NCBI GenBank assembly: GCA_003648225.1
Contig: QMOL01000188.1
Location: 1 to 6,142, forward strand
Direction of reading: 5' to 3'
From: Chlamydiota bacterium
Lineage (GTDB): Bacteria; Auribacterota; UBA3054; B51-G9
DNA: 6,142 nt
Shown here: positions 1 to 5,170 of the stretch, piece after piece
How the letters are laid out: each line of letters starts with the position of its first letter
How positions within the stretch are numbered: the stretch's first letter is position 1
Notes under the pieces: model-generated
Database searches by the model: none
Told to the model about the DNA's origin: nothing
The model's input: the letters and a program-made list of their open reading frames with translations, nothing else
Position numbers and translations under genes: made by a program

Positions 1-1
1 T

Positions 2-439
2 GAAGTTGCCGACCTAGTTTCCAAAGGAGTTGAAGAAATTGATGTCGTCTGTAAAATCGGTTATCTGCGCTCAGGTATGTTTGACGAATTCCGTGATGAT
101 CTTTCCGTGGTAGTTAAAGCCGCAAACGGTAAAATCACAAAAGTTATTCTTGAAACCTCTATTTTAACTGATGAAGAATTGCAGAAAGCGGTTGAACTTT
201 CAATCGAAGCCGGAATGGATTATATAAAAACCGCTTCGGGATTTAACGGTCCGGGGGCAACTGTTCCGATTATAAAAAGAATGTACGAGCTCGCCGCGGG
301 AAGAATAAAAGTTAAAGCCGCAGGAGGAATTCGCTGCTGGGATGACGCTGTCGCAATGGTTAATGCAGGTGCGGATGTACTTGGTGCGAGTTCCGGTGTT
401 GCAATAATAACCGGCGCAAAAAGCGGGGATGGTTATTAG
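2..439 (+). CDS. deoC: Deoxyribose-phosphate aldolase, C-terminal part (5' end outside window)
   Basis: This gene encodes the cytoplasmic class I aldolase that splits 2-deoxyribose-5-phosphate into glyceraldehyde-3-phosphate and acetaldehyde, the last step of deoxynucleoside breakdown. The frame is open from base 2, before the first in-frame ATG at 77, so the gene is cut by the window edge; 145 residues are visible of a family length of roughly 220-260. Family blocks appear in order: EIDVV (visible residues 12-16, the conserved active-site Asp region), KVILET (about 47-52), YIKTASGF (residues 74-81, with the Schiff-base Lys76 encoded at 227-229) and VKAAGGIR (about 104-111, with the second active-site Lys105), ending in GASSG, the phosphate-binding region. 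All catalytic residues expected in this part are present and the reading frame is intact. It stops at TAG 437-439 and is followed by a long non-coding repeat region, so it is probably the last gene of its transcript. Identification is firm. Confidence 0.95.
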   Translation, partial: EVADLVSKGVEEIDVVCKIGYLRSGMFDEFRDDLSVVVKAANGKITKVILETSILTDEELQKAVELSIEAGMDYIKTASGFNGPGATVPIIKRMYELAAGRIKVKAAGGIRCWDDAVAMVNAGADVLGASSGVAIITGAKSGDGY

Positions 440-452
440 TTAATAATTTTTT
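433..452 (+). terminator. Weak AT-only hairpin plus T-run after deoC
   Basis: TTATTA (433-438) and TAATAA (441-446) are inverted, and six T's follow at 447-452. The arms contain only A-T pairs and the loop is two bases, so the stem is weak. It overlaps the deoC stop codon. An alternative outer pairing is GGTTA (431-435) with TAACC (452-456). The T-run and the position fit an intrinsic terminator, but the stability is poor and this is only a candidate. Confidence 0.22.
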
Positions 453-484
453 AACCACATAAGAAACATAAGAACCACATAGGC
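453..484. repeat. Short degenerate tandem repeat (ACATAAGAA units)
   Basis: The 9-mer ACATAAGAA occurs twice head to tail at 457-465 and 466-474. The block is framed by two copies of AACCACAT (453-460 and 473-480). No reading frame of interest crosses it. Similar 'ACCACATAAGAA' strings recur in intergenic DNA of several bacterial groups (from memory). It has no assigned function here. Confidence 0.4.
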
Positions 485-558
485 TTAAATATAATTATTA
501 TTTCTATTTTGATGCTACAAATATTACCAGGAGACACCCGATTTTTTATTTACACAGC

Positions 559-576
559 GCGGATATCCTTGTCCGC
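559..576. repeat. Small hairpin inside the 528-848 element
   Basis: GCGGATA (559-565) pairs with TGTCCGC (570-576) across a four-base loop TCCT. There are seven pairs, one of them G-T. It lies just inside the left terminal repeat and is the first of three hairpins in the element. Confidence 0.5.
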
Positions 577-692
577 AAAGTTGCAAACGTTAATTTTCAC
601 ACAATTAAGTATTTTCCTTGTTCGCACAGCAGGTCGAAGATGCGCTTTGGAGTAAGCTACACGCGACATTTTTTTATTTCGAATATTATGTA

Positions 693-749
693 TTCTGTAG
701 CCGACCTCGCTGAGGTCGGAATTCTCCGCAGCCATCGGCAGCGGCTACA
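693..749. repeat. REP-like double hairpin enclosed by an outer inverted repeat
   Basis: The outer arms TGTAGCCG (696-703) and CGGCTACA (742-749) are perfectly complementary. Inside or overlapping them are two adjacent hairpins. The first is CCGACCTC (701-708), loop GCT, GAGGTCGG (712-719), with eight perfect pairs. The second is CCGCAGCC (726-733), loop ATC, GGCAGCGG (737-744), with seven pairs and one A-A mismatch. Two neighbouring REP hairpins recall BIME/REPIN arrangements. The first 28 bases (693-720) recur at 2423-2450 beside metY, so this is a dispersed family, not a one-off. Confidence 0.65.
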
Positions 750-851
750 AAAGAATTGTGTATTCCCCAAGGATTTGAGGGCTACAATATATTTTCATAT
801 TTTGATCAATGTTTCTTAGGCGGATAATAAAAAATCGGGTATCTCCTGAAA

Positions 852-871
852 TTGTTGATTGCAATCAACAA
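852..871. repeat. Perfect 20-bp palindrome
   Basis: TTGTTGATTG (852-861) is followed directly by its exact reverse complement CAATCAACAA (862-871). It lies 3 bp outside the right end of the 528-848 element and about 60 bp beyond the serpin stop codon. It could act as a two-fold protein-binding site, or form a hairpin at the end of the serpin transcript. On the serpin strand only three T's follow it, so a classical intrinsic terminator is not supported. Confidence 0.5.
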
Positions 872-932
872 AAAATGACGATTGAAAAAACTTAGTGTCT
901 TTGTGGCAAAATCTTTTCTCAAATAATCCAAA

Positions 933-2174
933 TCAAGGTTCAACTATTGTTCCCATAAATAATACCGCTTTGCTTTTATTGTCATAAATCGTAAAAAAGA
1001 ACGGACGGTTTATATCCATTTTAAATGATTGACTTGGCGGCATGCAGGTAATTTGGTTTATTACAACGAAAGTTGCCGCTGATGCTTCAGTTCCCAATTC
1101 ATCAACATCAACAAAAGTTTTATGTATAATTTTATCAATGAAGAGATTTTCATTTGGTTTTAGAATACACATTTTCCGGAAATTAGCTTTATGTTTATCA
1201 AAAGCGATTGGCATTCCCATTTCAGAGAGAATTTTTCCAAGTTCGATTTTATAGTCGAGTTTGAATTTCGGTAATAAAACGGTTCCGTTTTTAATTTTGA
1301 ATTTTTTAAGTATATAACTCCACTCTTCTTTCGTAAACTTTTTAATAAATGTTTCTAACGAATTGTTTTTCGACGGAAGAAAAATTACCATCCGTAATCT
1401 GTTTTCACTATATGGCAGTTGAATTGCCTGATAGTCCGGAGTTTCTAAATAGAGATAATCGTCCTTGTTTGACATCGTTGGAACTTCATTAGTTTTCCCG
1501 TTTGTGAGATAGAAATTTCTTTTCTTTGTAAGGCGTTTCGTAAAGGGCTTTTGCCATTTATCTTTAAAGTATATCGCATTTATTAAAACAAGTACGGTGT
1601 CTTTATTAACATCCCCACTATTTAACAAATTTTTAATTTTATTTTCTGTTTTACTTTCTACCCAGTTATTAATTCTCGGAACGGTTTTCGGGTTGAGAAA
1701 ATTTACATTTGCAATTTCCGCGTTATAAAATTTCCGCGCGATATTTAAAAACGGCTTTTTAAAAGGTTCATTTTCCTTTGCCCATAAAGAATTAGCAATT
1801 GATAATTTTAAAGAATCATTATCAGGTGCTAATTGCTTAATTAATTCTTCGTTCGCCTTATTAAATGACGAAAGCTTAATTCCGGAAATGTTTAATACAG
1901 ATGCCATCTCTTCTTTAGTTTTGCCTTCCGCGCCGTTATAAGTCATTGCGAGTGCGAGAGCAATGCTGACAGGAGAAACGAAAATATTGCTTTTGGATTG
2001 GAAGATTTCATTAAAAAATGAATTGCCGAAATTGTTGTATGCTCTGGAACACCATGATACATCATCAAACGAAAAGCTCATTATTTTGTTGACTTTATTT
2101 GTATCCGCGAATGTTGATGAGAGAAGTAACGAGAGTAACAAAATCGGCAGCAAAAAGAGCTTTTTGAAATACAT
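933..2174 (-). CDS. Secreted serpin (serine/cysteine protease inhibitor)
   Basis: This is a full-length serpin of 413 residues, a suicide inhibitor that traps a protease after cleavage of its reactive loop. Residues 1-23 form a signal peptide (KK, a Leu-rich core, then TFA before Asp24) with no lipobox Cys, so it is probably exported and soluble. Family landmarks are in order: NIFVSPVSIALALA (63-76), NAIYFKDKW (199-207), VPTMS (231-235), LPKFKLDY (301-308), the hinge GTEASAAT (361-368), and the C-terminal serpin signature MDINRPFFFTI (386-396). The small residues at P12-P9 (A-S-A-A) and Thr at P8 predict an inhibitory rather than substrate-type serpin. Counting from the hinge puts P1 near Ile375 with Thr376 and Cys377 after it, suggesting a hydrophobic-preferring protease target (inferred). 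The start ATG has GGAGGG upstream (2178-2183). The gene is AT-rich: 18 of 60 bases at 1561-1620 are G/C, against 28 of 60 in metY at 3121-3180. It has no obvious partner gene. Confidence 0.95.
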   Translation of the reverse strand: MYFKKLFLLPILLLSLLLSSTFADTNKVNKIMSFSFDDVSWCSRAYNNFGNSFFNEIFQSKSNIFVSPVSIALALAMTYNGAEGKTKEEMASVLNISGIKLSSFNKANEELIKQLAPDNDSLKLSIANSLWAKENEPFKKPFLNIARKFYNAEIANVNFLNPKTVPRINNWVESKTENKIKNLLNSGDVNKDTVLVLINAIYFKDKWQKPFTKRLTKKRNFYLTNGKTNEVPTMSNKDDYLYLETPDYQAIQLPYSENRLRMVIFLPSKNNSLETFIKKFTKEEWSYILKKFKIKNGTVLLPKFKLDYKIELGKILSEMGMPIAFDKHKANFRKMCILKPNENLFIDKIIHKTFVDVDELGTEASAATFVVINQITCMPPSQSFKMDINRPFFFTIYDNKSKAVLFMGTIVEP

Positions 2175-2192
2175 ATTCCCTCCGGAATTAAA

Positions 2193-2198
2193 ATTATA
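2193..2198 (-). promoter_or_regulatory. Candidate -10 box for the serpin gene
   Basis: On the minus strand the hexamer TATAAT lies 18 bases upstream of the serpin ATG. No good -35 hexamer is found 16-18 bases further upstream, and the implied leader would be about a dozen bases, just containing the GGAGGG ribosome site. An alternative -35-like TTGACA occurs at 2248-2253 on the minus strand, but without a clear -10 partner. Low confidence. Confidence 0.25.
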
Positions 2199-2224
2199 AT
2201 ATACTGATATCTCATAGACTTTAA

Positions 2225-2342
2225 AATGATTTTGTCATAAATGATTTTGTCAAATATATTAACTTAAAAAAGCTAAGTAATAAAAAATTATGGCTAAAGA
2301 TGTAGCAATAAATTAATACATAACTTTTCTGACAAAATCATT
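2225..2342. repeat. Three copies of a 13-bp motif AATGATTTTGTCA upstream of the serpin gene
   Basis: The motif AATGATTTTGTCA is at 2225-2237 and again at 2240-2252 in the same orientation, 15 bp apart. Its exact complement TGACAAAATCATT is at 2330-2342. The 77 bp between the outer copies are very AT-rich with no gene. The spacing allows two readings: a regulatory array for the serpin gene, whose start is about 50 bp away, or the inverted ends of a roughly 118-bp miniature repeat element. The copies are seen directly; the function is unknown. Confidence 0.6.
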
Positions 2343-2422
2343 AAATAAATTGTGCTTTTTATAGGACAGTAGTGAGTTTAATACATGAAATCTGTAAACA
2401 AATGTTATCTTATACTGTCGTC

Positions 2423-2450
2423 TTCTGTAGCCGCTCTTGCTGAGGGCGGA
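2423..2450. repeat. REP-like hairpin repeat at the 3' end of metY
   Basis: This 28-bp sequence matches 693-720 at 24 of 28 positions. The stem CCGCTCTT (2431-2438), loop GCT, GAGGGCGG (2442-2449) keeps eight pairs, two of them G-T. It begins on the minus strand one base after the metY stop codon (2451-2453), so it would form the 3' end of the metY transcript. No T-run follows, so mRNA 3'-end protection is more plausible than intrinsic termination (inferred). Confidence 0.55.
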
Positions 2451-3731
2451 TTATCCAATCGCCTGTTCCAAATCAGAAATAATATCCTCAACGTCCTCAA
2501 TTCCAACCGATAATCTGATAAAATCCGGTGTTACTCCGCATGCTGCCTGCTCTTCTTCAGTTAATTGCTGATGAGTAGTTGATGCCGGATGAATAGCGAG
2601 AGTTTTCGCGTCGCCCACATTTGCGAGGTGAGAAATAAGTTTGAGAGAATTAATGAATTTAATTCCTGCTTCTTTTCCGCCTTTAATTCCGAAGCCCATC
2701 ATTCCCGAAGCACCTTTCGGCAGGTATTTTTTCGCTAATGTATAAGATTCGCTTGATTTCAATCCTGGATAAGAAACCCAGGAAACCCGAGGATGATTTT
2801 CAAGAAATTTTGCGACAGCTAAAGCGTTTTCCGAATGACGCTTCATCCGCAAATGCAGAGTTTCAATTCCCTGTAAAAACAGAAAAGCGTTAAACGGACT
2901 TAAGCATGGGCCGAGGTCTCTTAATAATGTAACCCGTGCCTTTGAAATATAAGCAGCTTCACCACACGCGTCTGTATAAACCAATCCGTGATAACTCGGG
3001 TCAGGTTTGTTCAAACAACAAAATTTGTCGGTTGTCCAGTCGAATTCCCCCGAATCTACTATTATTCCGCCAATCGATGTGCCATGCCCGCCAATGTATT
3101 TTGTGCATGAATGAACAACAATGTCAGCGTCGTGCTCAATCGGACGGCATAGATATGGAGTTGCAAAAGTGTTGTCGATAATTAATGGAATTCCCGCTGA
3201 ATGAGCAACTGCGGATATTGCTTCAATATCGGTAACCAAAACAAGTGGATTACCGATAGTTTCAATAAAAACGGCTTTAGTATTTTCTTTAATTGCGGAT
3301 TTGAAATTTTCAGGATTTGTAGGGTCAACAAAGGTAACCTCAATCCCGATTTTTTTAAAAGTGTGTGTAAAAAGTGTTGCTGTGCCGCCGTAAAGCTGTG
3401 ACGATGAAACTATATGATCGCCCTGGGAAGCAATATTCATTATTGCCAGAGAAATTGCTGACATTCCTGATGAAACCGCTAACGCGGCTAGGCCGCTTTC
3501 CATCATTGCGATTCTTTTTTCAAGAACATCGGTTGTCGGGTTCATTAATCTTGTATAAATATTTCCTGTTTCTTCAAGAGCGAAAAGTTTTGCCGCGTGG
3601 TCGGTATCGTTAAAAACATAAGATGTTGTTTGATAAATAGGAACCGCACGCGAACCTGTCGGGTCGATTTCGTGTCCGCCGTGCAGAGCGATAGTACCGA
3701 GCCCCTGTTTTTTTTCAGTATTATTTGACAT
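2451..3731 (-). CDS. metY: O-acetylhomoserine sulfhydrylase (O-acetylhomoserine aminocarboxypropyltransferase)
   Basis: This is a cytoplasmic PLP enzyme of the Cys/Met-metabolism class, expected to join O-acetylhomoserine with sulfide to give homocysteine, the direct sulfhydrylation route to methionine. The 426 residues fit the MetY length (about 425-430). Visible motifs are QTTSYVF (34-40), YTRLMNPT (59-66, whose Tyr/Arg bind the phosphate of the neighbouring subunit), SSGMSA (87-92), DNTFATPY (186-193, with the PLP-pyridine Asp186), SCTKYIGGHG (208-217, with the Schiff-base Lys211) and RLSVGIED (406-413, the substrate-carboxylate Arg). The inserted segment around 225-265 with GLVY is typical of MetY rather than the shorter MetB/MetC/MetZ relatives. 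The start ATG has only a weak GGA upstream. The gene diverges from the sigma factor gene, with a good promoter at 3765-3793. No SAM riboswitch could fit in the roughly 27-base leader. A cystathionine gamma-synthase activity cannot be excluded from sequence alone. Confidence 0.93.
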   Translation of the reverse strand: MSNNTEKKQGLGTIALHGGHEIDPTGSRAVPIYQTTSYVFNDTDHAAKLFALEETGNIYTRLMNPTTDVLEKRIAMMESGLAALAVSSGMSAISLAIMNIASQGDHIVSSSQLYGGTATLFTHTFKKIGIEVTFVDPTNPENFKSAIKENTKAVFIETIGNPLVLVTDIEAISAVAHSAGIPLIIDNTFATPYLCRPIEHDADIVVHSCTKYIGGHGTSIGGIIVDSGEFDWTTDKFCCLNKPDPSYHGLVYTDACGEAAYISKARVTLLRDLGPCLSPFNAFLFLQGIETLHLRMKRHSENALAVAKFLENHPRVSWVSYPGLKSSESYTLAKKYLPKGASGMMGFGIKGGKEAGIKFINSLKLISHLANVGDAKTLAIHPASTTHQQLTEEEQAACGVTPDFIRLSVGIEDVEDIISDLEQAIG

Positions 3732-3764
3732 TTTATTTCCGTGATTAAATTTAATATTAATTTA

Positions 3765-3793
3765 ATTATAACGAATATTTGTATTGATTGCAA
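3765..3793 (-). promoter_or_regulatory. sigma70-type promoter for metY
   Basis: On the minus strand the -35 element TTGCAA (3793-3788) and a perfect -10 TATAAT (3770-3765) are separated by 17 bases. The start would fall near 3758, giving a leader of about 27 bases before the ATG at 3731. One arm of an inverted repeat (3771-3779) fills the spacer right next to the -10 box, a classic operator position. Confidence 0.5.
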
Positions 3794-3831
3794 TTCTTTC
3801 TTTTTTTTCAATAAATTGATACAATATTCGT
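3771..3831. promoter_or_regulatory. 9-bp inverted repeat spanning the divergent metY / sigma factor promoters
   Basis: ACGAATATT (3771-3779) and its exact complement AATATTCGT (3823-3831) are 43 bp apart. With one extra T in the left arm, the match continues inward for GTAT / ATAC. The left arm abuts the metY -10 box; the right arm covers the sigma factor's candidate -10 and ends two bases before its start codon. This could be a shared operator. In such AT-rich DNA it could also be chance. Confidence 0.35.
3820..3825 (+). promoter_or_regulatory. Candidate -10 (TACAAT) for the sigma factor gene, possible leaderless start
   Basis: TACAAT differs from TATAAT at one base and ends seven bases before the ATG at 3833, so transcription would begin at or next to the start codon. 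There is no Shine-Dalgarno sequence before this ATG. A convincing -35 hexamer at normal spacing is not seen (the region is a T-run), which leaves room for an alternative sigma factor, possibly the gene's own product. Confidence 0.35.
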
Positions 3832-3832
3832 A

Positions 3833-4384
3833 ATGGAATCGCATAAAGAAAAAATTATTCTTGATAAATGCCGCAATGGAGATTATGCTGCTTTTAATCA
3901 TCTCGTCTCTTGTTATAATGATCGCGCGTATTATTACGCGTTAAGCATATTTCATAATCATCATGATGCTATGGACATAGCACAGGAATCTTTTGTAAAA
4001 GCATTTCGTGCGATAACAACTTTTGACATGACCAAACCTTTCCTTCCGTGGTTATTAAGAATTGTTCGTAATACTTGTTTTAATGAATTGAAAAAGAAAA
4101 AACGACGCGCGGAAAGTCCGGGTGTGAAAGATGACTACATAGTGTTGGAAAGGATTCCCTCTAATACGAAACAACCATACGAAATTATTGAGGAAAATGA
4201 ACTTGCGGCTTCAATTAAAAACGCTATGACAAAGCTGCCTGAGACACAAAAAGAAACGATCTTCCTTTTCCATTTCGAAAATCTGTCATACGGAGAAATC
4301 GCTGAAGTGACCGGTGTGCCTGTTGGAACAGTTATGTCACGCCTCTTCAACGGTAGAAAAAGGCTCGCGGAATTATTGAAATGA
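3833..4384 (+). CDS. ECF-family (sigma-24/RpoE-like) RNA polymerase sigma factor
   Basis: This protein directs RNA polymerase to a dedicated promoter set, probably for envelope stress given its neighbours. The 183 residues have the two-domain ECF layout. Sigma region 2 spans about 14-91 and includes DAMDIAQESFVKAF (45-58, region 2.2, core binding) and PFLPWLLRIVRN (69-80, region 2.3/2.4), followed by a Lys-rich stretch. A linker of about 30 residues separates it from region 4 (about 124-183), whose helix-turn-helix is YGEIAEVTGVPVGTVMSR (153-170). There is no C-terminal extension. The start is forced: an in-frame TAA lies at 3812-3814 and ATG 3833 is the only usual start codon after it. No ribosome site precedes it. 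The next gene, 28-37 bp downstream depending on the start used, is a membrane protein with anti-sigma character, the usual genetic pairing. The exact ECF subgroup cannot be assigned from reading alone. Confidence 0.93.
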   Translation: MESHKEKIILDKCRNGDYAAFNHLVSCYNDRAYYYALSIFHNHHDAMDIAQESFVKAFRAITTFDMTKPFLPWLLRIVRNTCFNELKKKKRRAESPGVKDDYIVLERIPSNTKQPYEIIEENELAASIKNAMTKLPETQKETIFLFHFENLSYGEIAEVTGVPVGTVMSRLFNGRKRLAELLK

Positions 4385-4421
4385 ATAAAAATAAAATATT
4401 GTTGTAATATAAGTGAAAGCT

Positions 4422-4853
4422 ATGGACGATAACACTAAAAATCTTATTTGTAAAGTACTTGACGGAACCGCAACTTCTGAAGAGGAAAAAATTATGAATG
4501 AACTCAAAGAAAAATATCCCGAGGTTCAGGCTGAACTTGACGCACAGAAAAATGTTGTTGATTCGTTTCAATCAATTGGTCTCCCTGAATTTGAAGATTC
4601 GCTGCAAAAGGAATTCTCTGCCGGCGTTTATAATAAACTTGAACGTGCAACCGGGTGGGTTCTATCCTGTATCGGTGTCGCGCTTGTTCTTGGTTACGGG
4701 ATTTATGAATTAATTACTCAGCCGGATATCAATGCCGTTTATAGAATCGGGATGGCTGCCTTAGTAATCGGGTTCGGGCTTTTATTCAGCGGTGTTCTTC
4801 GCGGTCGTTTAAAATTAAAAAAACACGATAAATATAAGGAGGTAATTCGATGA
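4422..4853 (+). CDS. Probable zinc-less membrane anti-sigma factor (two-TM protein)
   Basis: The product is predicted to hold the upstream ECF sigma factor at the membrane. The N-terminal cytoplasmic part (about 1-76) begins with NLICKVLDGTATSEEE, like the first helix of anti-sigma domains, and continues into a helix ending YPEVQAELDA. This aligns by eye with the HxxxCxxC-x-x-EL motif of zinc-binding anti-sigma factors, but the His and both Cys are replaced (Leu, Tyr, Val). Two hydrophobic helices follow at about 77-98 and 106-126, joined by a loop of about eight residues, and the tail is basic (RGRLKLKKHDK), so both ends should face the cytoplasm. There is almost no extracytoplasmic sensor domain. 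An in-frame TAA (4410-4412) limits the start to GTG 4413 or ATG 4422; the ATG is preferred because a weak GAAAG precedes it. The stop overlaps the next gene by ATGA. The anti-sigma role is inferred from position and motif echo. Confidence 0.7.
   Translation: MDDNTKNLICKVLDGTATSEEEKIMNELKEKYPEVQAELDAQKNVVDSFQSIGLPEFEDSLQKEFSAGVYNKLERATGWVLSCIGVALVLGYGIYELITQPDINAVYRIGMAALVIGFGLLFSGVLRGRLKLKKHDKYKEVIR
4836..4843 (+). promoter_or_regulatory. Strong ribosome binding site for the YbjQ-like gene
   Basis: AAGGAGGT lies six bases before the ATG at 4850 and inside the end of the anti-sigma-like gene. It is a near-perfect anti-16S match. It fixes the start at 4850 and implies that this gene is translated more strongly than the two upstream genes, which lack good sites. 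Confidence 0.75.
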
Positions 4854-5170
4854 TAATTGTAACAACAGACTCAATTCCCGGATACGAAATAACTGAAGTA
4901 ATAGGACTTGTCCGCGGAAACACAATCCGCGCCCGCGCAATCGGGAAAGATATAATGGCAGTATTTAAAAATATAGTCGGCGGTGAAATACACGAATATA
5001 CAAAAATGATCGCTGAATCACGTGAACAGGCTCTCGACAGAATGGTAGATGAGGCTGAAGAAAAAAATGCGGACGCAATTGTTGCAGTGCGATTTACTAC
5101 AAGCTCGGTTATGAAAGGTGCAGCGGAATTGTTTGCTTACGGGACAGCGGTGAAAATCAGGAAGAACTGA
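4850..5170 (+). CDS. YbjQ / UPF0145 (DUF74) family protein
   Basis: This is a small soluble protein of 106 residues, the usual length for the family (E. coli YbjQ is about 107). Family features include the start MIIVTTDSIPGYEITEVIG (1-19), the central VRGNTIRARAIGKDI (21-35) and GGEIHEYTKMIAESR (44-58), a helical part up to about 73, then ADAIVAVRFTTSS (74-86) and a final strand ending GTAVKIRKN. Databases often call the family 'heavy-metal-binding', but no Cys/His metal site is visible here and the biochemical role is unknown. It overlaps the anti-sigma-like stop by ATGA and has its own strong ribosome site, so it belongs to the sigma operon. Its location between a sigma/anti-sigma pair and NfeD-flotillin suggests a part in membrane-stress response (inferred). 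Confidence 0.88.
   Translation: MIIVTTDSIPGYEITEVIGLVRGNTIRARAIGKDIMAVFKNIVGGEIHEYTKMIAESREQALDRMVDEAEEKNADAIVAVRFTTSSVMKGAAELFAYGTAVKIRKN

Larger units (their letters stand above)
528..848. mobile_element. MITE-like element with 23-bp terminal inverted repeats and internal hairpins
   Basis: The ends at 528-550 and 826-848 are inverted copies of each other with one mismatch in 23 positions; the left arm begins CAGGAGACACCCG and the right arm, read on the minus strand, begins CAGGAGATACCCG. The 321-bp body carries no convincing protein gene. It contains GC-rich hairpins at 559-576, 701-719 and 726-744 and several copies of GGCTACAA or its complement. No flanking target-site duplication is evident: the left flank ends ATATTAC and the right flank begins AAATTGTT. 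The structure resembles a miniature inverted-repeat element or a composite of REP-type hairpins. It makes up most of the non-coding stretch between deoC and the serpin gene. The pairing is seen directly; mobility is inferred. Confidence 0.55.

Noticed and set aside
457..474. CRISPR array
   Set aside because: There are only two 9-bp units with no spacers, and no cas genes are present.
550..735. 61-residue minus-strand ORF inside the hairpin element
   Set aside because: It is built from the repeat and hairpin sequence, has no ribosome site and no recognisable protein pattern, so it is almost certainly a chance ORF.
2365..2419. 7-bp inverted repeat GACAGTA / TACTGTC
   Set aside because: The arms are short and 41 bp apart in a repeat-rich spacer, so this is within chance expectation.
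3732..3832. SAM riboswitch or MetJ-type box before metY
   Set aside because: The leader after the predicted start is only about 27 bases, and no riboswitch core or tandem AGACGTCT-like boxes are seen.
3545..3901. Minus-strand ORF across the divergent promoter region
   Set aside because: It overlaps metY in another frame, and its Lys/Ile-rich composition merely reflects AT-rich DNA; it would also cover the metY promoter.
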